Assembly: GCF_013408535.1 (NCBI RefSeq)
Contig: NZ_JACBZA010000001.1
Span: 186,001 to 250,000, forward strand
Reading direction: 5' to 3'
Source of the DNA: Actinopolymorpha cephalotaxi
GTDB taxonomy: Bacteria > Actinomycetota > Actinomycetes > Propionibacteriales > Actinopolymorphaceae
DNA length: 64,000 bases
Part shown: piece after piece, positions 45,032-55,600 of the stretch
How positions within the stretch are numbered: position 1 is the stretch's first letter
Layout: every line of letters begins with the position of its first letter
Program-made: the position numbers and the translations under genes
Notes under the pieces: generated by a model
What the model was told of the DNA's origin: nothing
The model's database searches: none
What the model saw: only the letters and a program-made list of their open reading frames with translations

Positions 45032-47677
45032 CTACCGCTTCTTCCCGCGCTGGTCGTTGTCGACCAGGCCCGCACGCCGCAGGGCATCCGCCAGTGCGGT
45101 GTCGGTGCCGCCGCGCTGGCCGGAGTCGTCGCGCCGACCCGAGCCGCGGTCGTCCCGCCGCCCGCGGTCCGAACGCGCTTCCCCGCCCGGCTTCGATCCA
45201 CCGGACCGCGGCGCACCCGATCGCGGCGTACCGGATCTCGAACCACCAGACCTCGAGCCACCAGACCTCGAACCGCCGGGCTTCGACGCACCAGACCTCG
45301 AACCACCCGGCCGCGTGCCGCCGGAAGCTTCGCCGCCGACCTCGTCGTCGAGCCGCAGGGTGAGCGACACCCGCTTGCGGGCGACGTCGACCTCGAGCAC
45401 CTTGACCTTCACGATGTCGCCGGGCTTGGCGACCTCGCGCGGATCCTTGACGTAGTTCTTCGACATCGCCGACACGTGCACCAGGCCGTCCTGGTGGACG
45501 CCCACGTCGACGAACGCGCCGAACGCCGCGACGTTGGTCACCACTCCTTCGAGCACCATCCCGGGCACGAGGTCGGTGAGCTCCTCCACCCCTTCGGCGA
45601 ACGTCGCGGTGCGGAAGGCCGGCCGCGGGTCCCGGCCCGGCTTCTCCAGTTCGGCGAGGATGTCGGTGACGGTCGGCAGGCCGAACGTCTCGTCCACGAA
45701 GTCCGACGGCTTCAGCCCGCGCAGGGTCGAGGTGTTGCCGATCAGGCCCCGCAGGTCGCCGCCGACCGAGGCCAGGATCCGGCGTACGACGGGGTAGGAC
45801 TCCGGGTGCACGCTGGAGGAGTCGATCGGGTCGTCGCCCTGCGGGATGCGCAGGAAGCCCGCGCACTGCTCGAACGCCTTCGGCCCGAGCCGGGGAACGT
45901 CCTTCAGCGCCCGCCGGGATCGGAACGGCCCCTGCGCGTCGCGGTGTGCCACGACGTTGGCGGCGAGCGCCTCGGTGATGCCGGACACCCGGGTGAGCAA
46001 CGGTGCGGACGCGGTGTTGACGTCGACGCCGACCGCGTTGACGCAGTCCTCGACCACCGCGTCGAGGGAGCGGGACAGCTTGGTCTCGGACACGTCGTGT
46101 TGGTACTGCCCGACGCCGATCGACTTCGGGTCGATCTTCACCAGCTCCGCGAGGGGGTCCTGCAGCCGGCGGGCGATGGACACCGCGCCGCGCAGGGAGA
46201 CGTCCATTCCGGGCAGCTCGGCGGAGGCGTACGCGGAGGCGGAGTAGACGGACGCACCGGCCTCGGACACCACCGCCTTGGTGAGCGTGAGCTCCGGCTG
46301 CCGGCGGATGAGGTCCTCGGCCAGTTTGTCGGTCTCCCGGGAGGCGGTGCCGTTGCCGATCGCGATCAGCTCGACGTGGTGCTCACGCGCCAGCCGGGCG
46401 AGCGTGGCCAGTGACTCGTCCCAGCGCCGGGCGGGCACGTGCGGGTAGATGGTGTCGGTCGCCACCACCTTGCCGGTGCCGTCGACGACCGCGACCTTCA
46501 CGCCGGTGCGCAGGCCCGGGTCGAGACCCATGGTCGGCCGGGTGCCGGCCGGAGCGGCGAGCAACAGGTCGCGCAGGTTGGCCGCGAACACCCGGACCGC
46601 CTCGTCCTCGGCGGCCTGGCGCAGCCGCATCCGCAGGTCGATGCCGATGTGCACCAGGATTCGCGTACGCCAGGCCCACCGCACGGTGTCGGCCAGCCAG
46701 CTGTCGCCGGGCCGGCCCTGGTCGACGATGGAGTAGCGGTCGGCGATCCGGGCCTCGAACGCGGTGCGGCCCGCCGCGGCGAGCTCGGGCGCCCCCGGCC
46801 CGTCACCGGTCGACGCGGTCGGCTCGTCCGGCTCCAGCGTGAGGTCGAGAACCTCCTCCTTCTCGCCGCGGAACGCGGCCAGCACCCGGTGGGACGGCAG
46901 CGAGGTGAACCGTTCGGCGAAGTCGAAGTAGTCGGCGAACTTCGCTCCGGCCTCCTCCTTGCCGGCGCGTACCTTCGTCACCAGCCCGCCGCGCGACCAC
47001 ACCAGCTCGCGGAGCTCGCCGATCAGGTCGGCGTCCTCGGCGAACCGCTCGACCAGGATCGACCGGGCGCCGTCCAGCGCGGCACCGGCGTCGGCCACAC
47101 CCCGGTCGGCGTCGACGTAGCCGGCAGCGGTCTCCCGCGGATCCAGCGACGGGTCGGCCAGCAGCGCGTCGGCGAGCGGCTCGAGCCCGGCCTCGCGGGC
47201 GATCTGCGCCTTGGTCCGCCGCTTGGGCCGGTAGGGGAGGTAGATGTCCTCCAGCCGCGCCTTGGACTCGGCCGCCAGGATCCGCGCCTCCAGCTCCGGG
47301 TCCAGCTTGCCCTGCTCGCGGATCGAGTCGAGGACGGCGGCGCGGCGTTCCTCCAGCTCACGGAGGTAACGCAGACGCTCCTCCAGCGTGCGCAGCTGCG
47401 CGTCGTCGAGGGTGCCGGTCACCTCCTTGCGGTATCTCGCGATGAACGGCACGGTGGCCCCGCCGTCGAGCAGCTCCACCGCGGCCCGCACCTGCCCCTC
47501 GCGGACACCGAGCTCCTCGGCGATCCGCTGGTTGAGGGCGGTGGCCAACTGGGCCGGGGACTGTCCCGGCTGTCCCGGCGTCCGGGCCGGCTGAGCCGAC
47601 GGCTGTGCCGACGTCTCGGTCGGCGTCTCGGTCGGCGGCTGGGCCGGGTTGGGGGCTGCCTCGGAGGCTTCGGTCAC
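45032..47677 (-). CDS. tex: Tex family RNA-binding transcription accessory protein
   Basis: An 881-residue cytoplasmic nucleic-acid-binding protein. The Tex architecture is complete: N-terminal helical region, YqgF/RNase H-like domain ([24 protein letters not shown]), helix-hairpin-helix segments ([21 protein letters not shown]) and an S1 domain at about 703-775 ([28 protein letters not shown]). The first 40 residues are a Thr/Gln/Pro-rich extension and the last 105 a low-complexity tail of SGG/RSG repeats that may add RNA contacts. The GTG at 47677 has GGAG 6 nt upstream; reading further upstream overlaps the gltD 3' region. Role: RNA polymerase elongation or RNA metabolism. Confidence 0.93.
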   Translation of the reverse strand: MTEASEAAPNPAQPPTETPTETSAQPSAQPARTPGQPGQSPAQLATALNQRIAEELGVREGQVRAAVELLDGGATVPFIARYRKEVTGTLDDAQLRTLEERLRYLRELEERRAAVLDSIREQGKLDPELEARILAAESKARLEDIYLPYRPKRRTKAQIAREAGLEPLADALLADPSLDPRETAAGYVDADRGVADAGAALDGARSILVERFAEDADLIGELRELVWSRGGLVTKVRAGKEEAGAKFADYFDFAERFTSLPSHRVLAAFRGEKEEVLDLTLEPDEPTASTGDGPGAPELAAAGRTAFEARIADRYSIVDQGRPGDSWLADTVRWAWRTRILVHIGIDLRMRLRQAAEDEAVRVFAANLRDLLLAAPAGTRPTMGLDPGLRTGVKVAVVDGTGKVVATDTIYPHVPARRWDESLATLARLAREHHVELIAIGNGTASRETDKLAEDLIRRQPELTLTKAVVSEAGASVYSASAYASAELPGMDVSLRGAVSIARRLQDPLAELVKIDPKSIGVGQYQHDVSETKLSRSLDAVVEDCVNAVGVDVNTASAPLLTRVSGITEALAANVVAHRDAQGPFRSRRALKDVPRLGPKAFEQCAGFLRIPQGDDPIDSSSVHPESYPVVRRILASVGGDLRGLIGNTSTLRGLKPSDFVDETFGLPTVTDILAELEKPGRDPRPAFRTATFAEGVEELTDLVPGMVLEGVVTNVAAFGAFVDVGVHQDGLVHVSAMSKNYVKDPREVAKPGDIVKVKVLEVDVARKRVSLTLRLDDEVGGEASGGTRPGGSRSGASKPGGSRSGGSRSGGSRSGTPRSGAPRSGGSKPGGEARSDRGRRDDRGSGRRDDSGQRGGTDTALADALRRAGLVDNDQRGKKR

Positions 47678-47828
47678 GTGTAGCTCCACTTCGCGTGCAC
47701 GACGTTCGTACGGCCGCACCGGGCTGTTGGTCAGCGGTGCCGGCCTGGGGCGGGCGTGTTCAGAGCATCGTGCCAGGCGCCACCCCCAGCCGCGGCCGGC
47801 CGTCCACAGCCCGGCCCGACGTACCTGC

Positions 47829-49301
47829 TCAGAGGGGCCGGCTGGACGGCGCCACCGGTTCGGGCAGCACACCGCGTCCGGTGAGGGCGCGGTCCACCCG
47901 TGCCGCGCAGGCCCGGCCCTCCGCGATCGCCCACACCACCAGGCTCGCGCCTCGCTGGGCGTCCCCGCAGCTGTAGACACCCGGCGCGGTCGTCTCCCAC
48001 TCGTCGTCGACCAGGACCGTGCCGGTACGCGGGTCGAGCTGGACCTCCAGCTGGTCCAGCAGCGGTACCGTGTCGGGCCCGACGAACCCGGCGGCCAGCA
48101 GCACGAGCTCGGCGGGCAGGTCCTCCTCGCTGTCGCGTACGACGTGGAACCACCGGTGACCGTGCGCGTCGAACCGGCGCTCCACCACCGCCGTCCGCAC
48201 CCGGCGTACGTGACCCTGCTCGTCACCGGCGAAGGCGACCACCTCGCGGGACCAGTCCTCCACCACGCCCTCCTCGTGCGCGGGGGAGACCCGGTGCACC
48301 CTGGGCCACTGCGGCCAGGGGTTGGTGTCGTCGTCGCGGAGTTCGGGTGGCCGCGGATTGTGGTCGAGCTGGCGGACCTCCACCGCGCCCTGCCGGTTCG
48401 CCGTACCCAGGCAGTCGGCCCCGGTGTCCCCACCGCCGATGATGACGACGTGGCGGCCGTACGCGTCGATGGTGGGCGTACGCAGGTCGCCGGCCGCGAC
48501 CCGGTTGGCCTGCGGCAGGTAGTCCATCGCCTGGTGGACCCCGGCGAGTCCGCGTCCGGGCAGGTCCACCTCGCGTGGCCGCAGCGCTCCGACCGCGAGG
48601 ACGACGGCGTCGTAGCGTGCCCGCAGCCACTCACCGGACACGTCGGTTCCGGCGTCGACGCCGGGCCGGAACCGCACGCCCTCCGCGGCGAGCTGGCCGA
48701 GCCGCCGGTCGACGACCCGCTTCTCCAGCTTGAAGTCCGGGATGCCGTACCGCAGCAGGCCGCCGATCCGATCGTCGCGTTCGAACACGTGGACGTCGTG
48801 GCCCGCGCGGGCCAGTTGCTGCGCGGCGGCCAGGCCCGCCGGACCCGAACCCACCACCGCGACCCGCCGACCGGTTCGGATCGGCGCCGGGCACGGGCGC
48901 ACCCAGTCCCGCGCCCAGGCGTGTTCGATGATCGCCAGCTCGACCTGTTTGATGCTGACCGGGCTCGCGTTGATGGCGAGGACGCAGGCGGGTTCGCAGG
49001 GCGCGGGGCACAGCCAGCCGGTGAACTCGGGGAAGTTGTTGGTGGAGTGCAGGGAGTCCAGGGCGCGGTGCCACTCCCCGCGCGCGACGTACTCGTTCCA
49101 CTCCGGTATGAGGTTGCCGAGCGGGCAGCCGGCGTGGCAGAACGGCACCCCGCAGTCCATGCACCGCGCCGCCTGGGTGCGTGCGGTCTCGGTCAGCGGC
49201 AGTTGGAGCACGGCCCGCCAGTCCCGCAGGCGTTCGGCGATCGGCCGCTTGCGGAACTCCACGCGTGCGTGGTGCAGGAATCCCCAGGGTTCGGCAGGCA
49301 T
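47829..49301 (-). CDS. gltD: Glutamate synthase small subunit
   Basis: A 490-residue NADPH-dependent flavoprotein that feeds electrons to the large subunit for glutamate formation. N-terminal iron-sulfur cysteines are seen in [17 protein letters not shown] and CPAPCEPAC; the FAD motif is [20 protein letters not shown] and the NADPH motif [37 protein letters not shown] closes the FAD site. The ATG at 49301 has no visible Shine-Dalgarno sequence. No gltB large-subunit gene adjoins it, which is unusual; either gltB lies elsewhere or the protein serves another partner, as related diaphorase-like subunits do. Confidence 0.9.
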   Translation of the reverse strand: MPAEPWGFLHHARVEFRKRPIAERLRDWRAVLQLPLTETARTQAARCMDCGVPFCHAGCPLGNLIPEWNEYVARGEWHRALDSLHSTNNFPEFTGWLCPAPCEPACVLAINASPVSIKQVELAIIEHAWARDWVRPCPAPIRTGRRVAVVGSGPAGLAAAQQLARAGHDVHVFERDDRIGGLLRYGIPDFKLEKRVVDRRLGQLAAEGVRFRPGVDAGTDVSGEWLRARYDAVVLAVGALRPREVDLPGRGLAGVHQAMDYLPQANRVAAGDLRTPTIDAYGRHVVIIGGGDTGADCLGTANRQGAVEVRQLDHNPRPPELRDDDTNPWPQWPRVHRVSPAHEEGVVEDWSREVVAFAGDEQGHVRRVRTAVVERRFDAHGHRWFHVVRDSEEDLPAELVLLAAGFVGPDTVPLLDQLEVQLDPRTGTVLVDDEWETTAPGVYSCGDAQRGASLVVWAIAEGRACAARVDRALTGRGVLPEPVAPSSRPL

Positions 49302-49470
49302 GATCTGGGCTGGGTCCGGACTGGTTCCAGGCTGGGTCTGGGCTCGCGCAAGCCGGCGTTGACAGTGCGTACGTCCTGTCGATGCTAGCGCGGGAGCTTG
49401 CGGCCGGTCCGTTCCGCGACGCTCGTACGAATCGGTCCGGGTTCGCGGATTCGCTTCCCTACAAGGGCTT

Positions 49471-50066
49471 TCAGCCGGTACGCGCCGACCGTCTCTGGCG
49501 AAGGTCGCGCACCAGGCCGAGGGCCACCACCGCGACGGCGGCGCTCACCTGCAGCACCGGGGCGAGCCGGTGCGCATGGGTCAGCAGCACCGACTCCCCG
49601 GCCGCGCCGGCCACCACCGCCAGCAGCAGGGCTACCCGGCGGTGACCAGCCAGCCGGTGAGTACGCAGCCCTGGGCGACCGCCGTGATCGCCAGCGCCAC
49701 GGTGATCCGCGGCGGCCACGGGTCCTGCGGGCCGGACCGCGCGGCGCGCAGCAGGCGGGACACGAGGAACACGCCGGTGACGAACGCGGCGATGGCGAGG
49801 ATCGACGGCAGCAGATCCCCTGCCGGCTTGGCCTTTCCGGCGGCGAGTCCGGTGAGTACGAGGTTGCCGGTCATCACGCTGGTGAAGGCGCCACCGAGGG
49901 CTGCGAAGCTGAGCGCGTCGGTCGCACCCGACCCCAGGGCCAGCAGGGTGAGCGCCGGCGTCGGCGGAGGCGGTGGGCGGTGCGGAGGCGGTGGGCGGTG
50001 CGGAGGCGGGGGCGTTCGCGCGGGCAAGGCCGGTGGCGGCCCGGGCGGTCGGGGAGGTTCGGTCAT
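49471..50066 (-). pseudogene. Decayed DUF1275 (YoaK-like) membrane protein gene
   Basis: From an ATG at 50066 the minus strand encodes a Pro/His-rich N-terminus and then DUF1275 features (ALTLLALGSGATDALSFAALGG, VMTGNLVLTGLA), but the frame stops at 49632. Further transmembrane-like coding sequence (VALLLAVVAGAAGESVLLTH) continues in another frame to 49471. Compared with the usual 220-230 residue family, the central segment with its NA..R motif appears missing. A deletion with frameshift explains this best; a sequencing error alone would not restore the missing segment. Confidence 0.6.
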
Positions 50067-50258
50067 GTCGCCACCGACGATTCCACAACCCGGTCGGGTG
50101 CGGGGCATACCGGGAGAGGCCGCCGCCCGAGTCCGCATCGTTGCCGTTCGGTCGTTGCGGCACCGGCCGGCCACTATGTACGTTCCCCATGGACACCGCC
50201 GCCGTGGTCGACGGTACGGGGCCGTACGCCGGGGCGATGTCCGAGTGGGAGGTCCGCC

Positions 50259-51707
50259 ATGCGGATCGCGGTGGTCGGCGGCAGCCTGGCCGGGCTGGTC
50301 GCGGCGATGCTTCTCGGCAGGCGCGGGCACGAGGTGGTCGTGCTCGACCGCGACGACCTGACGCCGGCCGGCGACCCGGAGGCCGCCGCGGCGACGGCGT
50401 TCCGCGCCGGTGCGCCCCAGATCGTCCAGTTGCACGTGATCCGGCCGTTGGGGTGGTTGCCCGTACGCCGGCATCTTCCCGACGTGTACGCGGGCTGGCT
50501 GGACGCCGGTGTCGTGGAGTATCCCCTCGCCCAGCAGATGCCACCGACCCTGGCCGACCGGTCGCCGCGGCCGGGCGACGACGAGCTCACGATGTTGTTG
50601 TTCCGGCGTTCGACGATCGACTGGGTGATCCGGCGTTCGGTCGCCGCGGAGCCGGGCGTCGACGTGCGGTCGGATGTCCGGGTCACCGGCCTGACGGCGG
50701 CCGCCGGTGACCCGCCGCGGGTCACCGGGGTGACCACCGACGCCGGGATCGTCGAGGCGGACCTGGTGGTGGACGCGTCCGGCCGGCGTACCCGCATCGA
50801 CCAGTGGTTGCGCGGGATCGGCGCGCGCCCCACCGAGCTCACCGCCGCCGAGTGCGGCGTCGCCTACTACACCCGCTACTACCGGCTGCGGCCCGGCGCC
50901 ACGCTGCCCGGTTCACCGGCGATGATGGTGAACCTCCCGATGCGCAGGTTCATGCTGGCGATGTTCGGCTGCGACCACGACACGGTGGGGATGTGCCTCG
51001 TGCCGCCGGCGGAGGACCGTGCGTTCAAGGCGGTACGGGATCCCGCGGTCTTCACCGCCGTCGCGCGCACCGTGCCGCAGGCCGCCGCCTGGCTGGACGT
51101 GATGGAGCCGGAGACAGGCGTCTACCCGATGGGGGATCTGCACAACACGCTGCGCCGGCTCGTGGTGGACGGCGTACCCGTCGCGACCGGGATCCTCGCC
51201 GTCGGCGACTCGCTGTGCACCACCAACCCGACGTTCGCCCGCGGGATCGCGTTCGCCCTGCAGCAGGTGATCCACCTGGCGGACGCCGTGGGGGAGTATC
51301 CGGTCGAGGAGCTCACCAAGGTGATGGACGAGTTGACGTCCACCCGGATCGAGCCGTGGTTCGCCGACCAGGCCGCGATCGACGCCGCCCGGCTGGCCGC
51401 GCTGCGGAGGGAACTCCGGCGTACGCCTGCGGAGCCGGGTGGTTCGGCTGGGCCGGGTGGTTCGGGTGGTTCGGGTGGTTCGGCGGACGGGCGGGTCGAT
51501 CTGGCCTCGCTGCGTCAGGCGGCCGGCTTCGACCCCGACCTGTTCCGCGCCCAGGTCCGGCTGCTCGGCATGCTCACCCCGGCCGAGGAGATCCTGGCTG
51601 ACCCGGCGGTCGTGCGCCGGGTGCGGGAGATCCTGGCGAGCGTCGAACGGCCTCCGTTGCCCGACCCGTCCGACGAGGAGCTCGCCGCCGCGCTGGCGGC
51701 GCGATAG
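50259..51707 (+). CDS. FAD-dependent monooxygenase
   Basis: A 482-residue flavoprotein with the FAD fold at the N-terminus (IAVVGGSLAGLVAAMLLGRRGHEVVVLDRD) and the second FAD contact ILAVGDSLCTTNPTFARGIAFALQQ at about residue 315, typical of tryptophan-halogenase/geranylgeranyl-reductase-like or aromatic monooxygenases. The substrate is unknown. Near residue 395 a Gly/Ser run (PGGSAGPGGSGGSGGS) separates a C-terminal helical segment. The ATG at 50259 has GGAGG 6 nt upstream. It is 110 bp from the convergent TetR gene and close to a P450 gene, so an oxidative pathway is possible. Its stop codon starts a long 10/11-bp repeat tract. Confidence 0.82.
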   Translation: MRIAVVGGSLAGLVAAMLLGRRGHEVVVLDRDDLTPAGDPEAAAATAFRAGAPQIVQLHVIRPLGWLPVRRHLPDVYAGWLDAGVVEYPLAQQMPPTLADRSPRPGDDELTMLLFRRSTIDWVIRRSVAAEPGVDVRSDVRVTGLTAAAGDPPRVTGVTTDAGIVEADLVVDASGRRTRIDQWLRGIGARPTELTAAECGVAYYTRYYRLRPGATLPGSPAMMVNLPMRRFMLAMFGCDHDTVGMCLVPPAEDRAFKAVRDPAVFTAVARTVPQAAAWLDVMEPETGVYPMGDLHNTLRRLVVDGVPVATGILAVGDSLCTTNPTFARGIAFALQQVIHLADAVGEYPVEELTKVMDELTSTRIEPWFADQAAIDAARLAALRRELRRTPAEPGGSAGPGGSGGSGGSADGRVDLASLRQAAGFDPDLFRAQVRLLGMLTPAEEILADPAVVRRVREILASVERPPLPDPSDEELAAALAAR

Positions 51708-51801
51708 CCCAGGTCAGCCCAGGTCAGCCCGGGTCAGCCTGGATCAGCTCGCGAGCAGCTCGCGAGCAGCTCGCGTTCAGCTCGCCTTCGGCTCGCGCCG
51801 G
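51707..51801. repeat. Tandem repeats of 10 and 11 bp after the monooxygenase stop
   Basis: Four 10-bp units (gcccaggtca twice, gcccgggtca, gcctggatca) run directly into five 11-bp units (gctcgcgagca twice, gctcgcgttca, gctcgccttcg, gctcgcgccgg). The first base of the array is the last base of the TAG stop codon. The array fills nearly the whole gap to the convergent TetR gene. Confidence 0.85.
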
Positions 51802-51818
51802 GCCGGGTCGGTCCCGCG

Positions 51819-52508
51819 TCAGGTCGCGGGCGAGGCGCCGTGCGCGGCCAGGCCGGCGACGAGGATGTCCAGCCCGGCCTCGAAGCCGCGGTCGATCTCC
51901 GCCGCGTCGCCGGAGTCGAGCAGGTCACCCAGTGAGCCGTTGATCTCGGCAAGGACGAAGCCGGAGACGAACGTCAACAGCACGTTGCCGATCCGGCCTA
52001 CCTCGGCGTCGGGAAGACCGGCGCGCCGCAACGTGTGACACAGCGCCCCCCACAGCGGTCCCTCGCGCTGGATGAACCCCGGGTGCGCCAGCAGGTAGAC
52101 GATCAGGTTGCTGTGCTGGTGGGCGAGCGCGCGGAAGCTGTGCCCGATCTGGCGCAGCTGCCGCGGCCAGGGCGTGTCGTCCCGCGCCGGCGCGATCCGC
52201 AGGTCGGCAACGGCCAGCTGGGAGATGCCCAGCAGCAGCGCCGCCTTGTTCGGCACGTGGTGGTAGAGCGACATCGGGTTGACGTCCAGCGCGGCGGCGA
52301 GCTTGCGCATGCTCAGGCCCTCGATGCCGTCGGCGTCGACCATCGCGAGCGCCGTGGCGTGGATGAGCTCGGGCGTGAGGTGGGGCGGTTCCTTCCGAAC
52401 CGCCCGCGCCGCCTTGGTCTCCCGGCTCTCCGGCGACTTCGCCTGCTCGGGCTCCCGCGCCTGCTCGCGCTCCCGCGCCTGCCGGGGCCGGCCTGACCTG
52501 ATGACCAT
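51819..52508 (-). CDS. TetR family repressor divergent from CYP102
   Basis: A 229-residue TetR-type repressor. A basic N-terminal tail (RPRQAREREQAREPEQAKSPE) precedes the helix-turn-helix (about 55-78, EGLSMRKLAAALDVNPMSLYHHVPNKAALL) and a TetR_C-like effector domain (FVSGFVLAEINGS). The ATG at 52508 is preferred over one at 52529, which lies inside the operator; TACGGT ends 7 nt upstream and no Shine-Dalgarno sequence is seen, so the mRNA may be leaderless. It most likely represses itself and the P450 fusion gene, as BM3R1 does for CYP102A1, with a fatty acid or lipophilic compound as inducer (inferred). Confidence 0.87.
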   Translation of the reverse strand: MVIRSGRPRQAREREQAREPEQAKSPESRETKAARAVRKEPPHLTPELIHATALAMVDADGIEGLSMRKLAAALDVNPMSLYHHVPNKAALLLGISQLAVADLRIAPARDDTPWPRQLRQIGHSFRALAHQHSNLIVYLLAHPGFIQREGPLWGALCHTLRRAGLPDAEVGRIGNVLLTFVSGFVLAEINGSLGDLLDSGDAAEIDRGFEAGLDILVAGLAAHGASPAT

Positions 52509-52525
52509 GGCTCGTACCGTATCAG

Positions 52526-52563
52526 CCATACGGTGTATGGTAAGACGATCATACGGTGTATGG
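52526..52563. promoter_or_regulatory. Two CATACGGTGTATG operators between TetR and CYP102 genes
   Basis: Palindromes ccatacggtgtatgg (52526-52540) and catacggtgtatg (52550-52562) lie 23 bp apart, about two helical turns. Both have a GGT centre with arms of 5-6 bp. They sit between the divergent start codons and would block both promoters. Confidence 0.8.
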
Positions 52564-52606
52564 CTGTCCGTCCGGGCGGCCCGAACCCGACGAGGAAGTG
52601 ACGATC

Positions 52607-55600
52607 ATGGCCGACCTGCTCCCCATTCCCGGCCCGCGTGGCGTCCCGGTGCTCGGCAACACCTTCCAGGTGCCCGCCGACGGGCCGAGCGCCCACTTCG
52701 CCGCCCTGGCGCGGGAGTATCCCGAGGGGATCTTCCGGCTGGAGCTCGCCGGCCGGCAGGTGATCTTCGTCCACGACCCCGACCTGGTGGCCGAGGTGTG
52801 TGACGAGTCCCGCTTCCACAAGCCGATCGACCCGCCGCTCAGCCACGTCCGGGACTTCGCCGGTGACGGGCTGTTCACCGCCCGGTCTGACGAGCCGTCG
52901 TGGGGCCAGGCGCACCGGATCCTGATGCCGGCCTTCGGTCAGCGCTCGATGAAGGCGTACTTCCCGCAGATGCTCGAGGTCGCCGAGCAACTCGTCGGCA
53001 AGTGGCAGCACCGGCAGGGCGCCGACCTCAACATGGCCGAGGACATGACCCGGCTCGCCCTGGACACGATCTCCCTCACCGGGTTCGGCCACCGCTTCAA
53101 CTCCTTCGACGCCGAGGAGTTGCACCCGTTCCTGCAGGCGATGGGCAACGCGCTGGTCGAGGCGATGACGCGGATGCGCCAGCTGCCGTTCGTCACCAGC
53201 ATGCGCCGCGGGCAGGACCGTGCGTACCGCGACGACATCCAGACCATGCAGAACCTCGTCGACGAGGTGATCCGCGAACGCCGCGCCGAGGGACGCACCG
53301 GTGGCAGCGACCTGCTCGGCCTGATGCTGGACGCCGCGGACCCCGTCACCGGCGAGCGTCTGAGTGACGAGAACATCCGCAACCAGGTGTTGACGTTCCT
53401 CATCGCCGGCCACGAGACCACCAGCGGACTGTTGTCGTTCGCGCTGTACCTGCTGCTGCGCAACCCGCACGTGCTCGCCCAGGCCTACGCCGAGGTCGAC
53501 CGGCTGCTGCCGGGTGACAGCCTTCCCACGTACGAGACCGTGATGAAGCTGGACGTCATCCCGCGCATCCTCGATGAGACGCTGCGCCTGTGGTCGCCGA
53601 TTCCGGGCATCGGGCTCACGGCGTACGAGGACACCGTGCTCGGCGGGCGGTATCCGGTCGCGAAGGGGCAGAAGATCAGCGTCCTGCTCGCCCCGCTGCA
53701 CACGCACCCGGGTGCGTGGGAGCGGCCGGAGGAGTTCGACATCGACAGGTGGCTGCCCGAGCGCAAGGCCGAGCACCACCCACACGCGTACAAGCCGTTC
53801 GGCAACGGCGAGCGGGCGTGCATCGGCCGGCAGTTCGCGCTCACCGAGGCCCGGCTGGCGCTCGCCCTGCTGCTGCGGAGGTTCGCGCTGTCCGACCCGC
53901 ACTCCTACCGGATGCATGTCAAGCAGACGTTGACGATCAAGCCGGAGGGTTTCACCGTACGGGTGCGTGAGCGCCGTCCGCACGAGCGGGCGGTCCCGGT
54001 CGCGGCTGCGGAGGACTCGGGCGAGGCCGGTGCCGCGGCGGCCTCGTCCACGTTGGACGTGCGGGCGGTGGGGGTTTCGCTGCGGGTGGCGTACGGCTCC
54101 AATCTCGGCAGCACCGAGGATCTCGCGCACGTGGTGGCCGAGCGGGCCCGCCAGTCCGGGTTCGAGACCACGCTGTGCACGCTGGACGAACTCGCCGGGG
54201 ACGTACCCGCCGACGGCCTGCTGGTCGCTGTCACCGCGAGCTACAACGGCAAGGCGCCCGACAACGCGCAGCGCTTCGACCACCTGCTGGACGGCGGTGG
54301 GCTGGCGCCCGGATCCCTTGCGGGGTTGAAGTTCGCGGTGCTGGGCGCCGGCAACACCCAGTGGGCGACCTACCAGGCCTTTCCCAGAAGGGTGGAGGCC
54401 GGGCTGCTCGCCGCCGGCGCGACCGCGGTGGTGCCGCGCGGTGAGGCCGACGCGGCCGGTGACTTCGACGGCATGGCGGAGGCCTGGCTGGGTGAGCTGT
54501 GGACCGCGCTGGCACGGGAGTACGGCGCGGACACCAGTGCCGCGGCAGGCCCGCGCTACCGCCTGGAGGTGCTCACCGAGGCCGACATCCGGCCCTCCGT
54601 GGTGTCCGAGCAGGCCGTCCCGCTCACGGTCGTGAGCAGCGAGGATCTGGTCGCCGACGCGACCGGCCTGTGGGACTTCGCCCTGGAGGCGCCCCGACCG
54701 GCGGCCCGCTCGGTGGTGCTCGAACTCCCCGAGGGAGTGACGTACCGGACCGGCAACCACCTCGCGGTGTTCGCGAAGAACGATCCGGAGCTGGTGGCCT
54801 GGGCGATGCGGCAGCTGCGGGTGCGACCCGACCAGGTGGTCCGGCTGTCCCAGGAGGACGGCCGGCGCACCCACCTGCCGGTCGGGGTTCCGGTGCCGGT
54901 GGAGCTGCTGCTCACGGAGTTCGTCGAACTGCAGGAGGTGGCCACCAGGGCGCAGCTGCGCACGCTGCTCGGACACACCGGCTGCCCGTGGACCACGCGC
55001 GAGATCGAGGGGCTGTGCGGTGAGGAGCCGGAGGCGCAGCAGCGGTACGCCGACGAGATCCTGGCCAAGCGGGTGTCGGTGCTCGGCCTGCTGGAACGCT
55101 TCCCGGCGGTGGAGTTGCCGCTCGCGGCGTTCCTGGAGCTGGCCGGTCCGATCCGGCCGCGGTTCTACTCCATCTCCTCCTCGCCCGCGGTCGACCCGCG
55201 CAGGCCGCGGTTGACGGTCGGCCTGGTGGAGGGTCCGGCCTGGGCGGGCACGGGGGAGTACCGCGGGCTGTGCTCGCAGTACCTCGCGCGGTTGGAGCCC
55301 GGCGACGTGGTCTACGGCTACGTGCGGACGCCGGCCCCGGCGTTCGAGCCGCCGGCCGACCCGGCCACGCCGATGGTGCTGGTGGGCCCGGGGACCGGCA
55401 TCGCGCCGCTGCGTGGCTTCGTCGAGGAACGGGCCACCTTGTCGGCCGCGGGAGAGCGGGTCGGCCCGGCGTTGTTGTTCTACGGTTGCCGGCACCCCGA
55501 GCACGACTGGCTCTACGGCGCGGAGTTCGCGGAGTGGGAGCGGTCCGGCGTGGTGACCGTGCACGCGGCGTACTCGGCGGTGCCCGGCCATCCGTACCGA

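Noticed and set aside
47678-48634. An upstream extension of the Tex reading frame
   Set aside because: It overlaps gltD in another frame, has no conserved domain, and the GTG at 47677 has a proper ribosome-binding site.
51707-51801. CRISPR array
   Set aside because: Units of 10-11 bp are contiguous with no spacers and no cas genes are in the window.
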